Part shown: positions 1-7,893 of the stretch, in pieces
Numbering within the stretch: the stretch's first letter is position 1
How the letters are laid out: each line of letters begins with the position of its first letter
Origin: Pyrinomonadaceae bacterium
GTDB taxonomy: Bacteria; Acidobacteriota; Blastocatellia; Pyrinomonadales; Pyrinomonadaceae
Reading direction: 5' to 3'
NCBI GenBank assembly: GCA_026785925.1
Contig: JAJAZE010000601.1
Span: forward strand, 1 to 35,356
Length of the DNA stretch: 35,356 nt
Translations under genes and position numbers: made by a program
Notes under the pieces: model-generated
Database searches by the model: none
What the model saw: the letters and a program-made list of their open reading frames with translations, nothing else
Told to the model about the DNA's origin: nothing

Positions 1-435
1 AGATTTTGCGACAGCAGCAATTTTAATTTCTCTAGTCACCGCTGCTTTTGCGTCGGCAAACACTTTAATCTTTGCCGCTTCAGCTTTTAAAGGGCGTTTG
101 GAAGCCGTCGTCTGGCTCTTTTTCGCAGAAACTTGAGCCGTTGTAACCTTTGCCGTCTTCGCGCTTTTAGCTTTTAATTTCGGCGTTTCGACAATTTTTA
201 TTTTCGTTTTTTGGAGCAATTTTGCGGACACGGTTTTTTCAATTGTCGGCGCGATGACTGGCACGAATTGTTTCGCCGAAACTTCCTTGACAGCTTTTGC
301 TTCGTTATTTTTTGGTGAACTTTTGCTTTGTTTTGCGACGATTTGAACGGACTGTAAAATACTTTTGAGAACGGCTTTTCCGGCGAGTGATCGCGGTTTG
401 GTCGGCGGTTTTTCACTGATAACGGCGTGTTTCAT
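1..435 (-). CDS. Lys/Ala-rich basic protein, N-terminal part (truncated by window edge)
   Basis: An ATG at 435 opens a reading frame with no stop through the left edge of the window (145 codons visible). It begins MKHAVISEKPPTKPRSL and is very rich in Lys, Ala, Thr and Val, with irregular K-A-K/A-A-K stretches, no signal peptide, no membrane segment and no cysteine. Such composition is typical of disordered, nucleic-acid-binding or linker regions, for example histone-like tails or the N-terminal extensions of some translation and RNA-processing factors. No catalytic domain is visible, so no function is assigned. It lies 66 nt downstream of rsmG on the same strand. There is no good Shine-Dalgarno; a TATAAT sits about 12 nt before the ATG (see the promoter entry). 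The frame was translated by eye from the reverse complement and is internally consistent. Confidence 0.6.
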   Translation of the reverse strand, partial: MKHAVISEKPPTKPRSLAGKAVLKSILQSVQIVAKQSKSSPKNNEAKAVKEVSAKQFVPVIAPTIEKTVSAKLLQKTKIKIVETPKLKAKSAKTAKVTTAQVSAKKSQTTASKRPLKAEAAKIKVFADAKAAVTREIKIAAVAKS

Positions 436-447
436 ATAACACATTGT

Positions 448-453
448 ATTATA
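448..453 (-). promoter_or_regulatory. Candidate -10 box (TATAAT) just upstream of the Lys/Ala-rich gene
   Basis: A perfect TATAAT on the minus strand lies so close to the ATG at 435 that a transcript starting from it would have a leader of only a few bases. No convincing -35 hexamer is seen at 17 nt. This could be chance in an AT-rich gap. Confidence 0.25.
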
Positions 454-501
454 AATGAAACGACAAAACAAAACCGGAAAAAGGATTTTATCGGTCTGAA
501 T

Positions 502-1119
502 CTATTTTTGCGAAACGAAAAGAAATCTCTGCTCGGACAACGGAAGAAGTTTCGTTTCAAATTTTACGCCGCTTTTTTGCAGTCCGTCGCGCAGAGCGTT
601 GCCGCCGAAAAACAGGAACGAGCAATCTCCAGACCACTTGAAAATCTTCGGCAGCTTCGGCGCGAATTTGTCGAGCGCACGGCATAAAATCCAGGAAACA
701 TCAGGCTTTGGCAATTCTTCAAACTGCCGGTCGAGAATTTCGGCGCGATCTTCCAATTGGCATTCCGCCAAAACTTCCTCTAAAAATTTCGCTTTTTTCA
801 ATTTCGATTCGACGAGAAAACCGCGTATATCTTTTCGCGCAATCAAAATCGGCACGGCGGGCAAACCCGCGCCCGTGCCGAGGTCGGCGAAGACGGCGTT
901 TTTCGGCAGAAACTTTTCGGCGTAAAGCGATTCTAAAACGTGGCGGACAACGAAAGTTTCGACCGGCGACGGCGCGACGAGATGCAGAATCTCGTTGTGT
1001 TTTTGAATCAGTTCGTAATGTTTGGCGAGGTTGAAAATCTTTTCGGTCGAGAGTGAAACGCCGAACGCTTCTGCGTTATTTTCAAAGGCGCGGATAAATT
1101 GTCGCTGCAAATCATTCAT
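502..1119 (-). CDS. rsmG: 16S rRNA (guanine-527-N7)-methyltransferase RsmG (GidB)
   Basis: This 205-residue protein has the usual RsmG length and architecture. RsmG uses S-adenosylmethionine to methylate N7 of G527 in 16S rRNA; its loss gives low-level streptomycin resistance in several bacteria. A helical N-terminal part (residues about 1-70) leads into the SAM-binding motif I, FADLGTGAGLPAVP (about 78-90), followed by the acidic strand end FLVES (about 101-105) and KKAKFLEEV, all typical of the family. The ATG at 1119 begins MNDLQRQF. The gene starts 7 nt after the stop of the shortened ParE-like frame and may share its transcript. The parAB genes often found next to gidB are not visible; the next gene downstream is the Lys/Ala-rich frame. 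Confidence 0.93.
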   Translation of the reverse strand: MNDLQRQFIRAFENNAEAFGVSLSTEKIFNLAKHYELIQKHNEILHLVAPSPVETFVVRHVLESLYAEKFLPKNAVFADLGTGAGLPAVPILIARKDIRGFLVESKLKKAKFLEEVLAECQLEDRAEILDRQFEELPKPDVSWILCRALDKFAPKLPKIFKWSGDCSFLFFGGNALRDGLQKSGVKFETKLLPLSEQRFLFVSQK

Positions 1120-1126
1120 CGAAAAT

Positions 1127-1324
1127 TTATTTTAACGCGAGTTCGGAAGTAAAAGAATTTGCCCGCGAAATACGCGAACTGCACGAAATTTTTTTGATTT
1201 CCTGGATGAGTTTTCGGGCTGAATGTTCGTCGTGCTGTGCGACATAATCCCAAATGTCTTTGAGGTCTTCGGCGGCGGAAGCCGAAATTTTAATTGTTAG
1301 CCGGTTATTTTTTTGAAGCGTCAC
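1127..1324 (-). pseudogene. ParE/RelE-like toxin, apparently C-terminally truncated
   Basis: The frame opens at a GTG (1324) that overlaps the last 20 nt of the antitoxin gene, the usual coupled arrangement of type II toxin-antitoxin pairs. It encodes about 65 residues. Residues 10-45 match the ParE/RelE start pattern: a short strand, then SASAAEDLKDIWDYVAQHDE and a helix ending KLIQEIKKI. Family members normally run to about 90-100 residues, with a P-x-x-G-R turn and C-terminal strands carrying active-site residues. Here the sequence becomes Ser-rich and stops after about 20 more residues, and no family-like continuation is seen in the other two frames. This suggests deletion or frameshift and an inactive toxin. 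A longer reading from an upstream ATG (1453) would sit out of frame inside the antitoxin gene and was rejected. Confidence 0.5.
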
Positions 1325-1580
1325 ATTTTTCTTTCGCCTGCCGGATAATGTCGCCGGAAAAAGCCTCAAGTTCTTCGTCGCTTGAAACAATCGAAAAACG
1401 CCCTTCTTGAATATCTTCAAACCCGCGCATAATTTTCCGACGCAAGGCTTCAATTCCTTTTTCTTTCGCTTCTAACAAGCGAACGCTTTTGCTGATAACT
1501 TCGTCAGCGGATTGATACGCTCCGCTGCTGATTTGTTCAGCGACAATTTTTTCGATTTCAGCAGGTAATGTAACAATCAT
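1305..1580 (-). CDS. ParD-like type II antitoxin
   Basis: This 91-residue protein starts MIVTLPAEIEKIVAEQISSG, followed by a Y-x-S-A-D-E-V-I-S motif (residues about 22-30). That is the ribbon-helix-helix signature of ParD/CopG-family antitoxins, which bind DNA as dimers through the N-terminal strand. Residues about 35-60 form the helix that contacts the toxin, and the acidic C-terminal tail resembles the toxin-wrapping region of ParD. It is expected to neutralise a ParE toxin and repress its own promoter. The downstream partner overlaps its 3' end but looks truncated, so this may now be an orphan antitoxin. The ATG at 1580 is the natural start. Confidence 0.75.
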   Translation of the reverse strand: MIVTLPAEIEKIVAEQISSGAYQSADEVISKSVRLLEAKEKGIEALRRKIMRGFEDIQEGRFSIVSSDEELEAFSGDIIRQAKEKCDASKK

Positions 1581-1608
1581 TTGAATGCCTCAATTATCAT
1601 AAACCTTT

Positions 1609-2517
1609 TTACTCGCCAAATTCATACAAAATTGAACCTTCTATTTTTACCATCTTACCTTTAACCTTAAAAGACTTGAATGTTGATTGAAGAGCAGCGA
1701 TTTGTGCTGACCGATGAAAAAGTTTATTTCCGTTCAAGGGCTTTGCAAAGATAACTTTGCCTTCTTCATCAATAATAACTTTCACTTCTACCGCGCCTTT
1801 TGCGCCATTCCACTCATCAGACCGCTTTGGTCTAATCAAAGCATCAGGCTCGCTGCGAACATTCTTCAGCAGATTCGACAGTGTTTTGTTTGAAACTACA
1901 AAAGGCTTCATTTCCTCAATATGCAGAATAAGCATTTGCAACGGATTATTGTTAGTATTTTCTAAAACAGAAGGATTATCTGATACATCTAAAAATTCGA
2001 TGATTAAACTTACTTCAGCACTATTAGTTTCGGGTGAGTTTAGCTCAATAAAATTACGAAGTTTTTTAGTAATGTCGAAGTCCCAAGGACTGTTATATTC
2101 CAAAGGTCTTTCACCGCTTGGGCTGTCAGACTTCATATACAATCGCGCACTATCAGCGAAGTTCCGATTCCAACTATCAGAATGAATAAAATCCATTTGG
2201 TATCGCCCTTTAACACGAACTATCTTCTGGTCATAATTTTTTGGGTTTCGGGCAAGTTCAGAATAGCTGACAGTTGGAACTTCGTGTAAATCGGCTGAAT
2301 AATTACACAAAGGGTTATCAATGATAATAGATTCGTCACTATGACTAAAGGAAATTTTGCTAGGCTTACCGCAAGAATACTCTTCATCTTGCCAAGTCAC
2401 GCGGACTTCATTTTGCAGGTTAGAAAATAGAAAGTAAGATGTAATAAACTTGTTGAGAAAAATTCCAATTACAATAGCAAAAAGCATTGCAATAATTCCT
2501 GAACTTATTCTTTTCAT
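1609..2517 (-). CDS. Membrane-anchored protein with TonB-like C-terminal domain
   Basis: This protein of about 302 residues has an N-terminal membrane helix, then an extracytoplasmic region. A segment near residues 90-120 (ARNPKNYDQKIVRVKGRY) resembles a small beta-barrel or OB-like motif that I cannot name with certainty. The last 80 residues match the TonB C-terminal fold: GAVEVKVIIDEEGKVIFAKP, then a helix with AQIAALQSTFKSFKVKGK and a terminal strand. TonB domains couple inner-membrane energy to outer-membrane receptors, but stand-alone copies of this type are common and their roles are unclear. I chose the ATG at 2517 because AAAGGA lies 5 nt upstream; a GTG at 2550 is the alternative. 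The gene is clearly AT-richer than its neighbours, which may mean transfer or relaxed constraint. Confidence 0.6.
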   Translation of the reverse strand: MKRISSGIIAMLFAIVIGIFLNKFITSYFLFSNLQNEVRVTWQDEEYSCGKPSKISFSHSDESIIIDNPLCNYSADLHEVPTVSYSELARNPKNYDQKIVRVKGRYQMDFIHSDSWNRNFADSARLYMKSDSPSGERPLEYNSPWDFDITKKLRNFIELNSPETNSAEVSLIIEFLDVSDNPSVLENTNNNPLQMLILHIEEMKPFVVSNKTLSNLLKNVRSEPDALIRPKRSDEWNGAKGAVEVKVIIDEEGKVIFAKPLNGNKLFHRSAQIAALQSTFKSFKVKGKMVKIEGSILYEFGE

Positions 2518-2667
2518 TTTTCCTTTGCCTCGGTCTTTAACATTAGACACTAAAATTTCTTATTTGTTCCACATTAAATCAAAACCATTAAAATTGTATC
2601 AAAAGAGTTATTTTTAGAATAACAAATTTACAACAGCAAAAATTTAAGACACTAATCTCAGTTTCAG

Positions 2668-2695
2668 CAAAAGAAAGCCCGCAAGATTCTTGCGT
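2668..2695 (-). terminator. Rho-independent terminator after ettA
   Basis: On the minus strand, six bases after the ettA stop, CGCAAGA and TCTTGCG form a short perfect hairpin (2694-2680), followed by GGCTTTCTTTT. It ends the ettA transcript ahead of the AT-rich gap. Confidence 0.6.
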
Positions 2696-2699
2696 TTCC

Positions 2700-4391
2700 T
2701 TATGCTCTGGTCAAACTTCGATATTTAATCCGATGCGGCTGGTCGGCATCAACGCCGAGGCGACGTTTTTTGTCGGCTTCGTATTCGGAATAATTTCCGT
2801 CGAAAAATTCGACTTTCGAGTCGCCTTCAAATGCCAGAATGTGCGTGGCAATTCTATCCAAAAACCAGCGGTCGTGGCTGATGACGACGGCGCAGCCTGC
2901 GAAATTTTCTAACGCTTCTTCGAGAGCGCGCATCGTGTTGACATCCAAATCGTTGGTCGGTTCGTCGAGCAGTAAAACATTCGCGCCCGTTTTTAACATT
3001 TTCGCCAGATGGACGCGGTTGCGCTCGCCGCCCGAAAGCTGTCCGACGCGCTTTTGCTGGTCTGTTCCCGAAAAATTAAAACGCGAAACGTAGGCGCGTG
3101 AATTGACTTCGCGTTTGCCCAACTGCACCAAATCTAAGCCGTCGGAGATTTCTTCCCAAATCGTTTTGTCGGCATTTAAGCTGTCGCGCGATTGGTCAAC
3201 GTAGCCGAGTTTGACGTTTTCGCCGACGCGGAAATCGCCCGCGTCCGGCGTTTCCTGTTTGGTAATCAGGCGAAACAGAGTCGTTTTCCCCGCGCCGTTC
3301 GCGCCGATCACGCCGACGATGCCGCCGCGCGGCAATGAGAATTCCAGATTTTCAAACAAAACTTTGTCGTCGTAACCTTTCGCCACCGAATGCGCTTCGA
3401 CGACAATATCGCCGAGGCGTTCGCCCACGGGAATGTAAATCTCCAAATCCTCGCCGCGTTTTTCCGATTCCTGCGATGCGAGTTCTTCGTATTGCGTAAT
3501 TCTCGCCTTCGATTTCGCGTGCCGACCTTTCGGCGACATCCGAATCCATTCGAGTTCGCGCTCCAAAGTTTTCTGCCGTTTGTCTTCGGTTTTTTCTTCG
3601 CCCTTCAAACGATTTTGTTTTTGCTCAAGCCACGACGAATAATTTCCTTTCCACGGAATACCTTCGCCGCGGTCTAATTCCAAAATCCAGCCCGCGACGT
3701 TATCGAGAAAATATCTATCGTGCGTGACGGCGATCACCGTGCCTTCATATTTCTGCAAGTGCTGTTCGAGCCAGCCGACGGTTTCCGCGTCGAGATGATT
3801 CGTCGGTTCGTCCAACAATAAAATGTCGGGCTTTTGCAGCAGCAGACGGCACAGCGCGACGCGACGTTTTTCGCCGCCGCTCAAATTCTTAACCGGCGTG
3901 TCGGGCGGCGGACAGCGCAGCGCGTCCATCGCCATCTCCAGCCGCGAATCCAAATCCCAGGCATCCGCCGCGTCGAGTTTTTCCTGCACTTCGCCCTGCC
4001 GTTCGAGCAGTTCCGCCATCTCGTCGTCAGTCATTTCTTCGCCGAATTTCAGATTGATTTCGTCAAATTCCTGAAGCAGATTCACCGTTTCCTGCACGGC
4101 TTCTTCGACCGTTGCGCGGACGGTCTTCGCGTCGTCGAGCTTCGGTTCCTGTTCGAGAAATCCGATTGAATAGCCTTGCGAGAAAACGACTTCGCCGTTA
4201 ATGTCTTTATCCTGACCGGCAATGATTCTCAGCAACGAAGATTTCCCCGAACCGTTAAGTCCGAGAACGCCAATCTTCGCGCCGTAAAAAAATGACAGGT
4301 AAATGTTTTTCAGAATCGGCTTTTTATCGTGAAACTTGCTCACGCCGACCATCGAGAAAATGATTTTGTTCGGTTCGTTATTGTTACTCAT
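2700..4391 (-). CDS. ettA: Energy-dependent translational throttle protein EttA (ABC-F ATPase)
   Basis: This 563-residue soluble ABC-F protein has two ATPase domains and no membrane segments. EttA binds the ribosomal E site and adjusts the first elongation step to the ATP/ADP ratio. The first domain has Walker [10 protein letters not shown] (about 44-52), an arm insertion rich in acidic residues (about 95-140), signature LSGGE (about 170) and Walker [12 protein letters not shown] (about 191). The second has GANGAGKTT (about 363), LSGGE (about 452) and [11 protein letters not shown]. Both catalytic glutamates are present. The stretch [14 protein letters not shown] and the C-terminal end [10 protein letters not shown] match E. 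coli EttA closely, which separates it from Uup and antibiotic-resistance ABC-F proteins. The gene is monocistronic, with a terminator just downstream. Confidence 0.93.
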   Translation of the reverse strand: MSNNNEPNKIIFSMVGVSKFHDKKPILKNIYLSFFYGAKIGVLGLNGSGKSSLLRIIAGQDKDINGEVVFSQGYSIGFLEQEPKLDDAKTVRATVEEAVQETVNLLQEFDEINLKFGEEMTDDEMAELLERQGEVQEKLDAADAWDLDSRLEMAMDALRCPPPDTPVKNLSGGEKRRVALCRLLLQKPDILLLDEPTNHLDAETVGWLEQHLQKYEGTVIAVTHDRYFLDNVAGWILELDRGEGIPWKGNYSSWLEQKQNRLKGEEKTEDKRQKTLERELEWIRMSPKGRHAKSKARITQYEELASQESEKRGEDLEIYIPVGERLGDIVVEAHSVAKGYDDKVLFENLEFSLPRGGIVGVIGANGAGKTTLFRLITKQETPDAGDFRVGENVKLGYVDQSRDSLNADKTIWEEISDGLDLVQLGKREVNSRAYVSRFNFSGTDQQKRVGQLSGGERNRVHLAKMLKTGANVLLLDEPTNDLDVNTMRALEEALENFAGCAVVISHDRWFLDRIATHILAFEGDSKVEFFDGNYSEYEADKKRRLGVDADQPHRIKYRSLTRA

Positions 4392-4787
4392 AAAATTGTT
4401 TTCAAACCTTAATAAAATGTTTTGTAATTATTGTTCAAAGATCATCAGAGATGAGAATTGCAATTTTGTGTATATCTTCGGCTAAACTCGAATAGCGGCG
4501 AAATCCCGCCAAGCTCTTTTTGGCATTATTATCCACAACCGAAGTAAAATCATTTTTCTCAATGGTCGTTACTCTTCTAAAGGCGTTTTTGAAAATTCAG
4601 AAATTGAGCGGCAACGAAAATTTTCACCTCAGACAGACACTGATTTCAGATGGTTGAAATGGACAAAACCGCTGAACATCAGATTTTATCCGTCCCTAGT
4701 CTGTGATAAAAATTGACTTTTGTTTGCTGATTATGAATTTCCAAACAGGCTCTGTATGGACATTTGCCAAAATTTAATCTGCGCGAA
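4392..4787. other. Gene-free intergenic region between ettA and glmS
   Basis: About 396 bp, AT-rich, lies downstream of glmS and upstream of ettA (both minus strand). I see no convincing open frame, tRNA, tandem repeat or strong terminator. It presumably carries the ettA promoter near 4400-4480 and the 3' end of the glmS transcript. Only weak inverted repeats, such as TTTTATC with GATAAAA near 4685-4710, were noted. Confidence 0.5.
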
Positions 4788-6650
4788 TTACTCAACCGTT
4801 ACCGATTTCGCCAGATTTCGCGGCTGGTCAACATCACAGCCTCTTCTGACCGCGATGTAATAAGCCAAAAGCTGCAAAGGCACGATTGAAAGAATCGGCG
4901 CGAGCAAGTCCGACGTTTCGGGAATCTCGATAATGTGGTCGGAAACTTTCGCGCTCATCGTGTCGCCTTCGGTTAAAATCGAAAGAATAATTCCGTCACG
5001 CGCTTTGACTTCGACGATATTGGAATGCGTTTTCTCATAACGCAGTTCGCTCGCCGCATTTCCCGCCTCTTTCGTATTGACGACGACAACCGGCAGTTTT
5101 TCGTCAATCAGTGCGTTCGGTCCGTGTTTCATCTCGCCCGCCGGATAACCTTCAGCGTGAATATACGAAATTTCTTTGAGTTTTAACGCGCCTTCCAAAG
5201 CGACCGGAAAATTGATGCCGCGACCGAGATAAAGAAAATCCTGAACGCGGAAAAATTCTCTCGACAGTTCTTCGATGGTGTCGGCATCGTTGAGAATTCG
5301 TTCGATTTTTGAAGGCAAATCGGTTAATTGCTGCGCGTGATATTTCGCTTGCTCCGCGTCAATTTTTCCGCGCAGAGTGGCGAGATAAATCGAAAAAATA
5401 TACAGCGCGATCATTTGCGTCGTAAAAGCTTTAGTCGAAGCGACGCTGATTTCCGGTCCGGCGTGAGTCAGAATCGTGCCGTCGGCTTCGCGCTGAATCA
5501 TCGAACCTAAAACATTGCAGACGGCGAGAACTTTGCAGCCCGCGCGTCTGGCTTCACGCATCGCGGCAATCGTGTCGGCGGTCTCCCCGGACTGCGAAAT
5601 GACGATCATCAAAGTATTTTCGTCCAAAACCGGATTGCGATAGCGAAACTCCGAAGCGTAATCAACTTCGACCGGAATACGGGCGAGTTCTTCGAGCATA
5701 TATTTGCCCGCGAGTCCGGCGTGCCAACTGGTTCCACAGGCGGCGATTTTTATTGAAGTGATCTGGCTGAATTCATCTTCTGCGATGTCCATCGCGTCGA
5801 GATAAATTTTGCCCGTATCGAGCGAGACGCGCCCTAAAATGCTGTCGCGGACGGCTCGCGGCTGTTCGTAAATTTCTTTGAGCAGAAAATGTTTGAAACC
5901 GCCTTTCTCCGCCGCAATCGCGTCCCAAGTGATGCGCTGCTGTTTCGGTTCGACGATATTGCCGTCAAAATCCGTGACGCGCACCGAATCTTTTGTCAGC
6001 ACGGCAATTTCCTTCTCGCCCAAATAAAAAACGTCGCGCGTGTGCTGGAGAATCGGCGGAACGTCCGAGGCGACAAAAAATTCGCCATCGCCCAAACCGA
6101 TGACGACCGGCGCACCTTCGCGGACGGCGATAATCGTGTCAGGTTCGTCCGATGTGATAATCGCCAGCGCGAAAATGCCGCGCAATTCTTTGACGGCTTT
6201 TCGCACTGCCGTTTCAAGCGAAAGCGGTTCGCGTTCTTTGTAATAACCGATTAAATGCGCGACGACTTCCGTATCGGTTTCGGTTTTAAATTCGCTGCCT
6301 TCCGCCGCCAATCGTTCTTTTAGCTGGATGTAATTTTCGATAATTCCGTTATGCACGACGACGACTTTACCGCTTTGGTCACGGTGCGGATGCGCGTTTT
6401 CTTCGGTCGGTCGCCCGTGCGTCGCCCAGCGCGTATGCCCGATGCCGTAATTTCCGTCCAGCGGATTGAGCCGAATGCACTCTTCGAGATTGCGAAGTTT
6501 GCCGCTCGCGCGGCGCATCTCAAGATGTTTCGCGTCGTCCACGACGGCAATGCCCGCCGAATCGTAACCGCGATATTCCAATTTCCGTAAGCCGTCAATG
6601 ATGAGCGGCACGACTTGTTTGTTTCCGACGTATCCGACAATTCCACACAT
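4788..6650 (-). CDS. glmS: Glutamine--fructose-6-phosphate aminotransferase (isomerizing)
   Basis: GlmS makes glucosamine-6-phosphate from fructose-6-phosphate and glutamine, the committed step of amino-sugar synthesis. The 620-residue length is standard. The protein starts MCGIVGYVG, so Cys2 is the N-terminal glutaminase nucleophile after Met removal. The class II glutamine amidotransferase domain covers about residues 2-230, with RWATHG near 75 and HNGIIEN near 100. Two SIS sugar-isomerase domains follow, with [17 protein letters not shown] and STKAFTTQ motifs. It ends [13 protein letters not shown], the classical GlmS C-terminus with the catalytic lysine. It begins 3 nt after the stop of the VWA gene and is probably co-transcribed with it. 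No glmS ribozyme is possible in that 3-nt gap and none was recognised further upstream. Confidence 0.97.
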   Translation of the reverse strand: MCGIVGYVGNKQVVPLIIDGLRKLEYRGYDSAGIAVVDDAKHLEMRRASGKLRNLEECIRLNPLDGNYGIGHTRWATHGRPTEENAHPHRDQSGKVVVVHNGIIENYIQLKERLAAEGSEFKTETDTEVVAHLIGYYKEREPLSLETAVRKAVKELRGIFALAIITSDEPDTIIAVREGAPVVIGLGDGEFFVASDVPPILQHTRDVFYLGEKEIAVLTKDSVRVTDFDGNIVEPKQQRITWDAIAAEKGGFKHFLLKEIYEQPRAVRDSILGRVSLDTGKIYLDAMDIAEDEFSQITSIKIAACGTSWHAGLAGKYMLEELARIPVEVDYASEFRYRNPVLDENTLMIVISQSGETADTIAAMREARRAGCKVLAVCNVLGSMIQREADGTILTHAGPEISVASTKAFTTQMIALYIFSIYLATLRGKIDAEQAKYHAQQLTDLPSKIERILNDADTIEELSREFFRVQDFLYLGRGINFPVALEGALKLKEISYIHAEGYPAGEMKHGPNALIDEKLPVVVVNTKEAGNAASELRYEKTHSNIVEVKARDGIILSILTEGDTMSAKVSDHIIEIPETSDLLAPILSIVPLQLLAYYIAVRRGCDVDQPRNLAKSVTVE

Positions 6651-6653
6651 AAT

Positions 6654-7370
6654 TTATTTTGATTCTTTTATATTTCCGGTTAACAAATTTTTCACTATAT
6701 CTTCAACTGTCTGTTTTGCTTTTGGGAAAACAACACGACCGCCGGTTTCTTTCGTGATTTTTTCAAGAAACTTTTTCGCGCCGTCTTTCGGATTTTTACT
6801 GGGAAATAAATAATCGCTGTCTTTACCAAATCCTTCCAATAATCCGACTGCGTGAACTTTAATTTTGTTTTCTTTCAAAAACTTTATTAATTCATCCGGT
6901 TTTGTTTTACTATCTCTATCTTCTCCGTCAGTAATAAGGAATAGAACCTTTTCAGAAAATTTACCCTTTTCCGAATCCACTTTAGAATTAACTTTTTCGG
7001 CAGATGCCTGAATTGCATCAACTAGAGTTGTCAGCCCCGCAACAGTCAATAAGTTATCAATAAATTGGTTTAAGGGCTTGTCCTCTTGAGTCCATTCAAT
7101 TCCCGTTGCGACCTGCGCTATTTTTATCCGCTCTGATTTTTTCGTTGTAAATTCAACTGTTTCAAAGTTGAGTAAAGAAACTGCTCCGCGCTGATTTACC
7201 TGTTTGACAATCTCCCTACCGATAATTTTTACGTTATCCATCTGTGTTCGCATTGTTCCCGTATTATCCAGCAGGATTCCGTAAGCGTTTTTCTTTCCGT
7301 CTTGCGCCGAAGCCGTTACAGCACAAAAAATCGTGAGCAAAAGTAAGTTGATTAAAATTCGTCTTTTCAT
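6654..7370 (-). CDS. Secreted von Willebrand factor A (VWA) domain protein
   Basis: This protein of 238 residues starts MKRRILINLLLLTIF and has a clear Sec signal peptide ending near ASAQ (residue about 23). One VWA domain follows. The MIDAS metal-site motif reads DNTGTM rather than the textbook D-x-S-x-S, but the D-x-T-G-[ST]-M form is common in secreted bacterial VWA proteins. Supporting elements are TTLVDAIQ (third MIDAS segment) and FLITDGEDRDS (Asp-Gly-x-Asp strand end). VWA domains bind protein ligands through a divalent metal. I chose the ATG at 7370, with GAGG about 9 nt upstream, over a TTG five codons earlier. The gene lies directly upstream of glmS (3 nt), but no functional link to amino-sugar synthesis is known to me. 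Confidence 0.75.
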   Translation of the reverse strand: MKRRILINLLLLTIFCAVTASAQDGKKNAYGILLDNTGTMRTQMDNVKIIGREIVKQVNQRGAVSLLNFETVEFTTKKSERIKIAQVATGIEWTQEDKPLNQFIDNLLTVAGLTTLVDAIQASAEKVNSKVDSEKGKFSEKVLFLITDGEDRDSKTKPDELIKFLKENKIKVHAVGLLEGFGKDSDYLFPSKNPKDGAKKFLEKITKETGGRVVFPKAKQTVEDIVKNLLTGNIKESK

Positions 7371-7381
7371 AATTTCTAACC

Positions 7382-7714
7382 TCAACCCGAATGATAAACC
7401 TGCCAGACGACAACCAAAACCGCTTCTTCCTCTAAAACCTCAAAAGCTGCTTTTCTTATTTTATCGCTGTAAGTTGAAAGTAAATCGGAGTTTTCTTCAA
7501 ACGAGTAAGGCGTATCGGTGTAAATCAAATTGATGCGGTCTTGAATTTTCTCGCCGAACTTTGAAAGATAACTGCCGTCTAGTCCGCGAACAATCGTGCA
7601 GCCGCCGAAATTATAAGTAAATTCATCATCGAGGGCGAGCAGTAAATTTTCGTAAGCGGGTTTAAGTAAATCGGGCAGATAAACTTCAATTCTTCCCTTG
7701 GCGAATAGTGGCAA
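7382..7714 (-). CDS. Hypothetical protein, about 110 residues
   Basis: I do not recognise this family by name. It begins (M)PLFAKGRIEVYLPDL and contains FGGCTIVRGLDGSYLS and INLIYTDTPYSFEE, then a helix and a final beta strand VLVVVWQVY. There is no signal peptide or membrane helix, and the alternating strands and helices suggest a small cytosolic alpha/beta fold. I chose the TTG start at 7714 because AAAGGAG lies about 7 nt upstream; an upstream TTG at 7738 lacks such a site. The gene overlaps the end of a 49-residue ORF by 29 nt and ends 11 nt before the VWA gene, so the three probably share a transcript. Confidence 0.6.
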   Translation of the reverse strand: MPLFAKGRIEVYLPDLLKPAYENLLLALDDEFTYNFGGCTIVRGLDGSYLSKFGEKIQDRINLIYTDTPYSFEENSDLLSTYSDKIRKAAFEVLEEEAVLVVVWQVYHSG

Positions 7715-7835
7715 TGAATTTCTCCTTTCGCTTATCAAATTCTTTCGTCCGCTTGATTGATTCTTCCGCCGAGAGTTTCATCCGTTCGGGGCGTTCGATT
7801 TTTATTTCTTTGACGATTTTCGCTTTTTTGGTCAT
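7686..7835 (-). CDS. Small basic hypothetical protein (49 residues)
   Basis: An ATG at 7835 opens a 49-codon frame beginning MTKKAKIVKEIKIERPER and ending IATIRQGKN. It is highly charged and predicted helical, with LSAEESIKRTKEFDKRKEKF in the middle. A GGAG lies about 12 nt upstream of the ATG. Its 3' end overlaps the next gene by 29 nt, and the ribosome-binding site of that gene lies inside it, which is typical of translational coupling. The overlapping small-basic-plus-110-residue layout superficially resembles toxin-antitoxin operons, but neither product matches a family I can name. Confidence 0.5.
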   Translation of the reverse strand: MTKKAKIVKEIKIERPERMKLSAEESIKRTKEFDKRKEKFIATIRQGKN

Positions 7836-7893
7836 AGCTTTTATTACTCCGAAAAAGATTTTATCACAATTTTACTTCGCATTTGATTCGACT

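Noticed and set aside
1325-1453. Upstream extension of the ParE-like frame to an ATG at 1453
   Set aside because: It would lie out of frame within the antitoxin gene and has no toxin-like sequence; the GTG at 1324 fits better.
6651-7000. glmS ribozyme or riboswitch upstream of glmS
   Set aside because: Only 3 nt separate the VWA gene stop from the glmS ATG, and no ribozyme-like core was recognised.
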